Below are positions 1 through 7,687 of a stretch of DNA of 27,792 nucleotides, piece by piece. The first letter of the stretch is position 1. Each line of letters begins with the position of its first letter. The DNA comes from DATFJT01 sp965230755 (lineage in GTDB: Bacteria > Bacteroidota > Bacteroidia > Chitinophagales > Saprospiraceae), in contig CBDDLT010000002.1 of assembly GCA_965230755.1 (NCBI GenBank), forward strand, positions 1-27,792, written 5' to 3'. The notes beneath the pieces are model-generated. The model saw only the letters and a list, made by a program, of their open reading frames with translations, was not told the DNA's origin and did no database searches. A program made the position numbers and the translations under genes.

Positions 1-1371
1 TTTTAATACTTCTATACTACCATCTCTATTCGAAACTTGAACAACTGGCCCTTCTTCTATGAAAAGTCCAACCATTTTAACCACATCGCGCAAAGATCCA
101 CCGGAATTAAATCTAAGATCAAATATCAGCGCATCTGCTCCCTCATCTTTAAGCTTGATCAACTCTTTTTCAACATCTTTAGCACTACTACGCCCTTTTC
201 TATCTTCGAAATCCGCATAGAATTTGGGTAATTTCAAATAACCTACGTTAAAGTCTACATCATTGTGCTCAATCATCATAGACTTCGCAAACCCCTCTTC
301 CAATATGACCACATCCCTGATGATCGGTATCACTATAATGTTTCCATCCAACTTTCTCACCGTAAGTTTGACCTCAGTCCCCTTATCTCCTCTGATCAAA
401 TCAACGACATCATCAATCGGCATTCCCGTTATATCCGTCGCTTCTTCGTTGCCCTGGGCAACCTCTAAAATCACATCTTTAACCTCCAGGTCTCCCTGTT
501 TCCATGACGGGCTACCAGGAACGATGCTCACTACTTTGGTCTCTTCACCATCGGAACTCAGTCTTGCACCGATTCCCTCCAGTTTACCTGACATCCCTAT
601 GTCAAAACTCTTCTTATCTCTAGGCTTATAAAAATTTGTGTGTGGATCGTAAGCATTAGTAATTACGTTTAGGTAAGTACTGAAATGATCCATATCATCC
701 TTTTGCTCCATCCTGACAAACCACTTATCAAAAACCTCCTTTACCTTATCCTGAGCATCCACAAGCAAGCTATCCAAGGGCTTCGCTTCGAAATCATCCT
801 CATTCTCCATCCTTTTCTCCTGCTTTCTTACCCTCGTATAATATCGCTCGAGAACTTCATGCTCTAACCATTTTCTCCAATACTCTTTCAGTTCAGCATC
901 TGTTTTGGCATAAGATCTTTTATCACCTTCTAATTCGACGGTTTCCTTATTTGAAATGTTCAACGGGCTGGATAGAATCTCATCAGAAAATCCTTTTGCT
1001 CTTTGTTTGGCATTGGCCATCAAGTCCATGGCTTGACGATATAGTTGTCTTTCTCCATCATTAATTTGATCATCCAGTAGGTATCTACTTTTTTCGAGTT
1101 GATCTACTTCACTCTGCAGCAAGAATCTTTTAGCACCATCGATGTACTTCATGTAAGTATCAAAAGCTCTGCTGGAGAACTCATCATCAATTTTCAAAGG
1201 CTGATAATGCCATCTCTGTAATACAGAGGTAGTCAGCTTAACCAAAATATCTTCTTTACTCTCTAGATTCACCAATTCATCTTCGATCAATTCCTCCCCT
1301 TGCTGATTGGAAGGCAAAAAAGCCGTGAGCAGAAAGAGGACCAAACTAAGTCCAAAAAAAACTCTAATCAT
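1..1371 (-). CDS. prc: Carboxy-terminal processing (tail-specific) protease, S41 family, partial
   Basis: Periplasmic C-terminal processing protease of the Prc/Tsp type (MEROPS S41). Only the first 457 codons are present because the gene runs off the left edge. A hydrophobic signal segment occupies residues about 2-18. It is followed by a long helical N-terminal region (about 30-220), typical of Prc-type rather than short CtpA-type enzymes. A PDZ domain lies at about 255-345 (GIGARLSSDGEE, IVPGSPS). The start of the S41 fold contains IFDLRFNSGGSL, very like the DLRNNGGG segment of E. coli Prc. The catalytic Ser/Lys dyad should lie beyond the window edge, so activity cannot be judged. The start is the ATG at 1371; no strong Shine-Dalgarno site precedes it. 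A terminator separates it from hppA upstream, so it is probably transcribed alone. The family assignment is confident. Confidence 0.93.
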   Translation of the reverse strand, partial: MIRVFFGLSLVLFLLTAFLPSNQQGEELIEDELVNLESKEDILVKLTTSVLQRWHYQPLKIDDEFSSRAFDTYMKYIDGAKRFLLQSEVDQLEKSRYLLDDQINDGERQLYRQAMDLMANAKQRAKGFSDEILSSPLNISNKETVELEGDKRSYAKTDAELKEYWRKWLEHEVLERYYTRVRKQEKRMENEDDFEAKPLDSLLVDAQDKVKEVFDKWFVRMEQKDDMDHFSTYLNVITNAYDPHTNFYKPRDKKSFDIGMSGKLEGIGARLSSDGEETKVVSIVPGSPSWKQGDLEVKDVILEVAQGNEEATDITGMPIDDVVDLIRGDKGTEVKLTVRKLDGNIIVIPIIRDVVILEEGFAKSMMIEHNDVDFNVGYLKLPKFYADFEDRKGRSSAKDVEKELIKLKDEGADALIFDLRFNSGGSLRDVVKMVGLFIEEGPVVQVSNRDGSIEVLK

Positions 1372-1392
1372 TATTCTATTATTTATTGATAC

Positions 1393-1425
1393 CAAACTAA
1401 TCCCGTTATCTAGTTAAAGAACAAA
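1393..1425 (-). promoter_or_regulatory. Possible promoter of the prc-like gene
   Basis: Read on the minus strand, TTTG (1425-1422) lies 21 nt before TTAGTTTG (1400-1393). This resembles the Bacteroidota consensus TTTG / TAnnTTTG, with one mismatch in the -7 element and slightly long spacing. It sits 22 nt upstream of the ATG at 1371 and downstream of the hppA terminator, where a promoter is expected. This is a weak call made by eye. Confidence 0.35.
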
Positions 1426-1444
1426 TTCGATACAAGTTAAGTTT

Positions 1445-1479
1445 AAAAAAGCAAAAAGACCTCAGTTGAGGTCTTTTTG
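1445..1479 (-). terminator. Intrinsic terminator of hppA
   Basis: A perfect inverted repeat has arms 1453-1464 and 1467-1478 (core GACCTCA / TGAGGTC), extended by a C-G pair at 1452/1479. The minus-strand transcript has T-rich sequence in the 3' arm and a further run of six T (1450-1445). It lies about 50 nt beyond the hppA stop codon and before the prc-like start, so it should end hppA transcription. The 5' arm is A-rich, so weaker termination from the plus strand is possible. Confidence 0.85.
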
Positions 1480-1529
1480 AACGGAATTGCTCCCTATTTA
1501 TTATTTGTCCCTTATGCCTAATCTATGTC

Positions 1530-3698
1530 TTAAAGCAAAGGAGCAATCACAAGTGCTACGACTGACATTAGTTTTAACAAAATATTAAGAGAAGGACCTG
1601 AAGTATCTTTAAATGGATCACCTACCGTATCACCAACTACAGTTGCTTTGTGCGGGTCAGATCCTTTGTAATACATCTTTCCATCAATATCTACTCCTTC
1701 TTCAAACATTTTCTTAGCGTTATCCCAAGCACCACCTGCATTCGACTGGAAGATGGCCATTAAAACACCACATACTGTTACTCCGGCAAGTAGTCCACCC
1801 AACATTTCAGCACCACCGGCAAATCCAATGATGGCAGGAGTGACAACAGCAATTAATCCCGGTACGATCATCTCTCTGATCGAAGCTTTAGTAGAAATAT
1901 CCACACATTTGCTGTATTCTGCTTTACCGTCAGCTGCTTCGAAAGTAGTTTGATCTTCTTTACTCCAATCTTCAAATTCTTTACCATCATTTAACCTCAT
2001 TACTTCCAAGGCTTTTTTCAATTCAGGAATAGAATTAAACTGTCTTCTCACTTCCGTAATCATATCCATTGCCGCTCTTCCCACAGCTCCCATAGAGAGT
2101 GCAGAGAATAAGAATGGTAACATACCACCGAGTAATAATCCTGAAAGAACCAATGGTTTAGCGATATCAATGGTCGCAATATCTGCCGTCGCCATAAATG
2201 CTGCAAACAATGCCAAGGCAGTCAAAGCTGCAGAACCAATCGCAAAACCTTTTCCTATCGCCGCAGTAGTATTTCCTACCGCATCCAATTTATCTGTTCT
2301 CTGTCTTACTTCTTTAGGCAATTCTGCCATTTCAGCAATACCACCAGCGTTATCAGATACCGGTCCGTAAGCATCTACTGCCAATTGAATACCCGTATTA
2401 GATAACATCCCTACTGCAGCAATTGCAATACCATATAATCCTGCAAAGTGATGTGCTCCAATAATGGCAACAGCCAAAATGATAATAGGAATTGCAGTAG
2501 ACTGCATACCTACACCTAATCCGGCAATGATATTAGTAGCCGATCCTGTCAAGGATTGGTTGACTATAGATTTTACAGGTCTTGTTCCAGTACCTGTATA
2601 ATACTCCGTTATTTTTCCAATACCAAGACCAGAAATCAAACCGATAACGATAGCAATAAATACACCAACAGAAGAGTAGTTTTTACCATTTAGTGACCAT
2701 GTTTCAGGTAACATATACTGCACGATGAACCATGTTGCAATCAACATCAAAGCTGCTGCTAAAAACTCACCAGTATTTAAAGCCTTATGTGGGTCTCCTC
2801 CTTCTTTAACTCGGACAAAGAAAGTTCCTATAATAGAAGACAGAATTCCAGTTGAAGCCAATACTAATGGCAATAAAACCGCTCCTTTACCACCAAAATT
2901 AGCAGCAAAATCAGGAAGTGCCATGAATGTTGCACCAAGTACCATTGTACCGATGATAGATCCTACATATGATTCGAAAAGATCCGCACCCATACCGGCT
3001 ACGTCTCCTACGTTATCTCCTACGTTATCAGCGATCGTCGCAGGGTTCAATGGGTGATCTTCAGGGATACCCGCTTCTACCTTTCCTACCAAATCCGCTC
3101 CAACGTCTGCCGCCTTAGTATAAATACCTCCACCTACTCTCGCAAACAATGCAATAGAAGATGCTCCAAAAGAAAATCCGATAAGAACATTGATCACTCT
3201 TTCTACCGCGTATTGAGTATCTGCTCCGAAAAGATTAGAGTAAACAATAAACAAAATACCTAATCCCAAAACACCTAGTCCAACAACGCCAAGACCCATA
3301 ACAGATCCACCTGCAAATGCAACTTCAAGTGCTTTAGCCAATCCACTTCTGGCAGCATTGGTAGTTCTGACATTAGCTTTGGTGGCTATTCTCATACCAA
3401 TAAAACCTGCTAGGGCAGAACATAAAGCACCCAATATAAATGAAACTGCAACCAATGAAGATGACGTCGCAGGATCAGCAGAAAATGCTAAAAGAGCCGC
3501 TACAACCACAACAAAAATTGCCAATACCTTGTACTCTGCTTTAAGGAAGGCCATCGCACCATCCGCGATATTATCTGCTATCCTCGCCATTCTATCCGTA
3601 CCTACCTCTTGCTTAGAAACCCAGGAAGACTTCCAAAAGGTATACAATAAAGCAACAACACCCATGATCGGCATTATGTACACTAAATTCTGACTCAT
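1530..3698 (-). CDS. hppA: Membrane-bound cation-pumping pyrophosphatase (K+-dependent type)
   Basis: Integral inner-membrane pyrophosphatase that couples PPi hydrolysis to export of H+ and/or Na+. The 722 aa length and many hydrophobic helices are normal for the family. The signature DVGADLVGKVE is at 198-208, followed by the acidic substrate/Mg2+ motif DNVGDNVGD (about 224-232). A second acidic cluster is near the C-terminus (GDTVGDPFKDT). At GNTTAAIGKG (475-484) the residue that is Lys in K+-independent enzymes is Ala479, which places this protein in the K+-dependent group. The gate glutamate is E242 in DLFES, the position seen in Na+-pumping and other K+-dependent enzymes rather than the shifted position of plant H+ pumps. 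Whether it pumps Na+, H+ or both cannot be decided from this. It is monocistronic by position, with its own terminator. Confidence 0.97.
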   Translation of the reverse strand: MSQNLVYIMPIMGVVALLYTFWKSSWVSKQEVGTDRMARIADNIADGAMAFLKAEYKVLAIFVVVVAALLAFSADPATSSSLVAVSFILGALCSALAGFIGMRIATKANVRTTNAARSGLAKALEVAFAGGSVMGLGVVGLGVLGLGILFIVYSNLFGADTQYAVERVINVLIGFSFGASSIALFARVGGGIYTKAADVGADLVGKVEAGIPEDHPLNPATIADNVGDNVGDVAGMGADLFESYVGSIIGTMVLGATFMALPDFAANFGGKGAVLLPLVLASTGILSSIIGTFFVRVKEGGDPHKALNTGEFLAAALMLIATWFIVQYMLPETWSLNGKNYSSVGVFIAIVIGLISGLGIGKITEYYTGTGTRPVKSIVNQSLTGSATNIIAGLGVGMQSTAIPIIILAVAIIGAHHFAGLYGIAIAAVGMLSNTGIQLAVDAYGPVSDNAGGIAEMAELPKEVRQRTDKLDAVGNTTAAIGKGFAIGSAALTALALFAAFMATADIATIDIAKPLVLSGLLLGGMLPFLFSALSMGAVGRAAMDMITEVRRQFNSIPELKKALEVMRLNDGKEFEDWSKEDQTTFEAADGKAEYSKCVDISTKASIREMIVPGLIAVVTPAIIGFAGGAEMLGGLLAGVTVCGVLMAIFQSNAGGAWDNAKKMFEEGVDIDGKMYYKGSDPHKATVVGDTVGDPFKDTSGPSLNILLKLMSVVALVIAPLL

Positions 3699-3763
3699 AA
3701 ATTATTCTTTAAACAAAAAATTGATTTTCAAATACTGCGCGAAATTAGTAATAATCAACGAAG

Positions 3764-3791
3764 AATTGATAATTAACAATCAATAATTAAA
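3764..3791. repeat. 7-nt tandem repeat array, AT-rich
   Basis: Four adjacent 7-nt units (AATTGAT, AATTAAC, AATCAAT, AATTAAA) lie between the hppA start and the stop of the next gene upstream on the same strand. The units are imperfect but the 7-nt period is strict. Function unknown. Confidence 0.6.
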
Positions 3792-3805
3792 TAAGGCGAA
3801 AATCA

Positions 3806-4708
3806 CTACTTATATGTAGGCTCTGTGTCATACATACTGACATCCAGTTTTTCGAAGGGTTGAATTTCGATGATCTCGAATTTTGGATACACAAATTGAG
3901 GATTTTCCTTGTGATAGTTTTGATGTTTCAAAACAGCATAGTTTCTAAGATCAGGGTTTTTATTAAAGTCATCAAAAGTGAAATTTTCATATAAATAGGG
4001 AAACCCGGCTCCCATTTCTTTTGTCACCCAAAGTTCTTCTATCCAAGTATATCTTCCTGTCGTTCTTGTAACCAAAAGTTTACGAGCTTTGAACCCAAGC
4101 AATTCCTTCTCCTCTCCCGTCAGGTTAAAATCATCGATTACAATTTTATAAAACTTAAGTTGGTTATAAATCCATTCTTCATCAAGCGCTCTTTCCTTAA
4201 TCTTAAAAATACTTATATCCTTTGAATCGGGAAAATAACCGATATGATGCATCTGAGTATAATCGAAGACCTCTATAGGGCTTTCTTTCGATGTCTTTCT
4301 TTTCGTACCATAAACTTGATTATTTTCATGGATATAGTACCCCAGAGTATCTCCTCTATTTGATTTATATTCTACTCCAACTAGTTTGAAATCAAAACTA
4401 TACTCATCCGGACGTTCAATCCCTTCAGCTTCTTTCTCAAGAAATTCTCTAAAAGTAGACCCAGCTAGCAGCGGCGGCATTTTGATACCTTCTTTTTCCA
4501 TCTTAGCTCTATTCTCTACACCAGGTGGAGGTGGTGGAGGCGGAATCGAGGGAGGACTAAAATCTCTCGGACTCAACTCCTCAGCCTCATCCTGAGTCTT
4601 TTCCATCTCAACTGATGGTGGTGGCGAAGGCGGTGGCGGCTGTTGTCCAAAAATCTTGATCGAAAACAGCAAAACAATGAACAGAACTAGATGTAATTTG
4701 ATATGCAT
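3806..4708 (-). CDS. Exported proline-rich protein of unknown function
   Basis: I do not recognise a specific family. The 300 aa protein starts with a signal peptide (residues 1-21, cleavage probably before QQ at 22-23). A mature N-terminus with two polyproline tracts follows (QQPPPPSPPPS at 22-32 and seven consecutive prolines at about 56-62), separated by an acidic stretch. The C-terminal half looks like a folded domain. The segment KELLGFKARKLLV followed by an aromatic/acidic strand (ELWVTKEM) faintly recalls the GLPGLI/DUF4412 style of Bacteroidota periplasmic proteins, but this is not secure. The gene begins 40 nt after the gcvP stop on the same strand, so it may share the gcvP transcript, although no functional link is evident. 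The polyproline runs imply dependence on elongation factor P for translation. Confidence 0.75.
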   Translation of the reverse strand: MHIKLHLVLFIVLLFSIKIFGQQPPPPSPPPSVEMEKTQDEAEELSPRDFSPPSIPPPPPPPGVENRAKMEKEGIKMPPLLAGSTFREFLEKEAEGIERPDEYSFDFKLVGVEYKSNRGDTLGYYIHENNQVYGTKRKTSKESPIEVFDYTQMHHIGYFPDSKDISIFKIKERALDEEWIYNQLKFYKIVIDDFNLTGEEKELLGFKARKLLVTRTTGRYTWIEELWVTKEMGAGFPYLYENFTFDDFNKNPDLRNYAVLKHQNYHKENPQFVYPKFEIIEIQPFEKLDVSMYDTEPTYK

Positions 4709-4712
4709 GAAA

Positions 4713-4754
4713 AGAAATTATTAATTATTAATTTTTCATTATTAATTCTCAATT
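4713..4754. repeat. 7-nt tandem repeat array overlapping the end of gcvP
   Basis: Read on the minus strand, six consecutive 7-nt units (AATTGAG, AATTAAT, AATGAAA, AATTAAT, AATTAAT, AATTTCT) fill almost the whole gap between gcvP and the next gene. The first unit contains the last Asn codon and TGA stop codon of gcvP. The unit is closely related to the array at 3764-3791. Confidence 0.65.
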
Positions 4755-7580
4755 GTCCATGTAAGCCTCGATCGGAGGACATACGCAGATAAGATTTCTA
4801 TCGCCGTAAGCATTGTCAACCCTAGCAGACCCTACCCAAAACTTATGTCCACTTCTCAAGTACTGGATGGGATAGGCCGCCTTTTCTCTAGAGTAATTAT
4901 GACTCCATTCATCAGAACAAACTTCGTGAATCGGATGAGGAGCATTTCTCAAAACATTGTCTTCTGCATCCTGATCGCCACGTGCTATTTCATCTACTTC
5001 TTCTTTTATTGCAATCATGGCATCACAAAACCGATCGAGTTCCATTACGTCTTCACTCTCCGTTGGCTCTATCATTAAGGTACCTGGAACGGGGAAAGAA
5101 AGCGTAGGAGCATGGAATCCGTAATCAATAAGTCTTTTGGCGATGTCTTCTGCAGAAGCAATGGACTTAAAACTTCTCAAATCCAAGATTAACTCATGAG
5201 CACATCGTCCCTTTTCACCGGTGTAAAGTATCTCGTAGTAATCTCCCAGTCTTGACTTGATATAGTTGGCATTCAATATAGCGTACTCGGTAGATCTTTT
5301 TAAGCCCTGATCGCCTAAGAGCCTGATATAAGCATAACTGATCAGTAAAATACTTGCACTACCAAAAGGTGCACTTGATATACTATCACATGGACTATTA
5401 CCTCCAGTCTTAACCAGAGCATGGCCTGGCAAGTAAGGAGATAACTTATCATTGCAACATATTGGTCCCATTCCAGGACCTCCTCCACCATGTGGAATGG
5501 CAAATGTCTTATGTAAATTAAGATGGCAAACATCCGCTCCAATCTTTCCAGGACTAGTATAACCTACTTGAGCATTCATATTGGCTCCATCCATGTAGAC
5601 CAATCCACCGTGCTGATGAACTAAGTCGCATATTTCCTGGATGGCGGTCTCAAAAACTCCATGAGTGGATGGATAAGTCACCATCAACGAGGATAGGTTT
5701 TCACTGTATTCTTCGCATTTTGCTTTCAGGTCATCCACATCTATGTTCCCTCTTTCGTCAGTTGCTACAACCTTCACCGACATACCCGCCATAACGGCAC
5801 TTGCCGGATTGGTGCCATGTGCTGAAGATGGAATCAACACAATATTTCTCTCAGTATCGCCTCTATCCAGATGATAAGCCCTAATTACCGATAAGCCCGC
5901 GAACTCTCCCTGAGCTCCGGAATTCGGCTGAAGAGAACAAGCGATAAAGCCCGTAATCGCGCAGAGATATTTACTCAATTCGTCAAAAATAACATGGTAA
6001 CCCTTCATCTGATCCTCCGGTGCAAATGGATGAGCCTGAGAGAAAGTGTCATAAGTTACGGGAATCAACTGAGTCGCTGCATTTAGTTTCATAGTGCACG
6101 ATCCCAAAGGAATCATCGAATGCACCAAGGAAAGATCCTTCTGCTCAAGACTCTTGATGTACCGCATCAATTGTGTCTCAGATCGATGCATATGAAAAAC
6201 CGGATGGGTAAGATAATCCGTTTTCCGACTGATGCTTTCCGGAATTTCTCCATCTGTACTGGCCTCTAGCTGTACTCCGAAAATATCTCCCAAATCCCTC
6301 ATGGTTTTCTCATCAGTAGTCTCATCGATACTTAACTGAATACCATCTTCGGTATAGAAGAAGTTAATACCCATCTCCTCCGCGCTCCTTCTTACTTCCT
6401 CTTTTTTGCTCTTAGAACACTGAATTTTCAGTGTATCAAAGAACGATTTATTTTGAACACTATACTTTTTGGACAAAGCCTGGTTAAGACGGTTAGTCTT
6501 ATCATTAATTTCTCGTGCAATTTCTTTCAATCCGCTCGGCCCGTGATAAACGGCATAGAATGAAGCCATAATCGCCAACAATGCCTGAGCTGTACAGATA
6601 TTACTGGTAGCTTTTTCTCTTTTGATATGTTGCTCCCTGGTTTGAAGAGCCATTCGCAGGGTAGAGTTGCCTAGTCTATCTTTCGATATTCCAATTATTC
6701 TACCTGGTATTATTCTTTTGAATTCGTCCTGAGTGGCGAAGTAAGCAGCATGTGGACCACCGTACCCTATCGGTACTCCAAGTCGCTGAGTATTTCCAAC
6801 AACTGCATCTGCGCCCCAAGTACCCGGAGCTTTGATAAGACATAGAGAAAGAATATCGGCAATAACAATGACATAAATGCCCATTGCTTTGATTCTTTCT
6901 ACCCTCTTTTCCCAATCTTCAATATTACCACCGGCATCCGGATACTGTATTAAGACAGCAAATACTCCATCCGCCTCTTTAATATCATTGATATCACAAT
7001 GTAGAACCTTAATCCCAAGAGGATTAGCTCTGGATAGCAATACGGATTCTGTTTGATCAAATATATTCGTAACAACAGCCAATGTATCGAAATCACTTTC
7101 GCTTTTCTTCTTATTCTTCTTGGCGTGAAACATGGCCATGGCTTCTGCAGCTGCAGTACCTTCATCCAGCAGGGACGCATTGGCCAAAGGCAATCCTGTG
7201 AGATCAGCTATTACTGTTTGAAAGTTGAGCAATGCCTCTAGTCTACCTTGCGATATCTCCGCTTGATAAGGCGTATACTGAGTATACCAGGAAGGATTGT
7301 GGAATACATTTCTAAGGATAGGGCTAGGCGTTATTGTACCGTAGTATCCGTAACCGATTAGTGAGCGATAATTTTTATTCATTGCCGCTAAGTCCTTCAT
7401 ATGCTGTAAGCATTCATGCTCAGAAATCGCCTCCGGAATAACACCCGTAATCGAATCTTCCAAAATGCTAGATGGAACAGTTTGATCCATTAACTGATCG
7501 ATACTATCAGCGCCAATTACGTTTAGCATTTGATCACCTGACTCCCTCGTTCCAATATGTCTGTTTTCAAAAGAATTCAT
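4749..7580 (-). CDS. gcvP: Glycine dehydrogenase (decarboxylating), P protein of the glycine cleavage system
   Basis: PLP-dependent P protein that decarboxylates glycine and passes the aminomethyl group to lipoyl-GcvH. The 943 aa length matches the fused single-chain P protein, with both the GcvPA-like and GcvPB-like halves. The PLP-binding lysine is K691 in NLHKTFAIPHGGGGPGMG, where the glycine-rich loop is intact. The N-terminus FENRHIGTRESG is typical (rHIG motif). Cofactor-pocket segments such as SSAHGTNPASA and MVTYPSTHGVFE are present. The start ATG at 7580 lies 19 nt below a good -7 element. The lipoate synthase gene lipA is 11 kb away; it makes the cofactor of GcvH, but the two are not in one operon. 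No gcvT or gcvH is in the window. Confidence 0.98.
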   Translation of the reverse strand: MNSFENRHIGTRESGDQMLNVIGADSIDQLMDQTVPSSILEDSITGVIPEAISEHECLQHMKDLAAMNKNYRSLIGYGYYGTITPSPILRNVFHNPSWYTQYTPYQAEISQGRLEALLNFQTVIADLTGLPLANASLLDEGTAAAEAMAMFHAKKNKKKSESDFDTLAVVTNIFDQTESVLLSRANPLGIKVLHCDINDIKEADGVFAVLIQYPDAGGNIEDWEKRVERIKAMGIYVIVIADILSLCLIKAPGTWGADAVVGNTQRLGVPIGYGGPHAAYFATQDEFKRIIPGRIIGISKDRLGNSTLRMALQTREQHIKREKATSNICTAQALLAIMASFYAVYHGPSGLKEIAREINDKTNRLNQALSKKYSVQNKSFFDTLKIQCSKSKKEEVRRSAEEMGINFFYTEDGIQLSIDETTDEKTMRDLGDIFGVQLEASTDGEIPESISRKTDYLTHPVFHMHRSETQLMRYIKSLEQKDLSLVHSMIPLGSCTMKLNAATQLIPVTYDTFSQAHPFAPEDQMKGYHVIFDELSKYLCAITGFIACSLQPNSGAQGEFAGLSVIRAYHLDRGDTERNIVLIPSSAHGTNPASAVMAGMSVKVVATDERGNIDVDDLKAKCEEYSENLSSLMVTYPSTHGVFETAIQEICDLVHQHGGLVYMDGANMNAQVGYTSPGKIGADVCHLNLHKTFAIPHGGGGPGMGPICCNDKLSPYLPGHALVKTGGNSPCDSISSAPFGSASILLISYAYIRLLGDQGLKRSTEYAILNANYIKSRLGDYYEILYTGEKGRCAHELILDLRSFKSIASAEDIAKRLIDYGFHAPTLSFPVPGTLMIEPTESEDVMELDRFCDAMIAIKEEVDEIARGDQDAEDNVLRNAPHPIHEVCSDEWSHNYSREKAAYPIQYLRSGHKFWVGSARVDNAYGDRNLICVCPPIEAYMDN

Positions 7581-7598
7581 ACGCTTATTTTAGTGTTG

Positions 7599-7606
7599 CA
7601 AAAATA
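7599..7606 (-). promoter_or_regulatory. -7 promoter element of gcvP
   Basis: The minus strand reads TATTTTTG, an exact match to the Bacteroidota -7 element TAnnTTTG, 18 nt upstream of the gcvP ATG. No good TTTG lies at -33; the sequence there is only TTT-rich. Transcription would start around 7592, giving a very short leader. Confidence 0.5.
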
Positions 7607-7663
7607 CTTTAATAATCGAAATAGAAATGAAATAAGAGAGATAATGTTGAGCATAAGTTTAGC

Positions 7664-7671
7664 TAATTTTG
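7664..7671 (+). promoter_or_regulatory. -7 promoter element of the amidase gene
   Basis: TAATTTTG is an exact match to TAnnTTTG, 16 nt upstream of the ATG at 7688. The -33 TTG is not obvious at the usual spacing (a TTG occurs 14 nt before). It is divergent from the gcvP promoter in the same 107-nt spacer. Confidence 0.5.
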
Positions 7672-7687
7672 TACTTTAAGTTTTATC

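Noticed and set aside
263..631. Plus-strand open frames across 37-867
   Set aside because: They are antisense to the Prc-like gene, whose own frame is continuous with clear PDZ and S41 motifs.
3030..3060. GGTTCAA-like sequence as part of a tRNA
   Set aside because: It is inside hppA coding sequence; no cloverleaf arms surround it. No tRNA was found anywhere in the window.
3738..3749. TAATTTCG before hppA as a promoter
   Set aside because: It has one mismatch in the key TTTG and no TTG at -33; too weak to list as a feature.
5342..5542. 66-codon minus-strand frame inside gcvP
   Set aside because: It lies in another frame of gcvP across the PLP lysine region, where the gcvP frame is strongly conserved.
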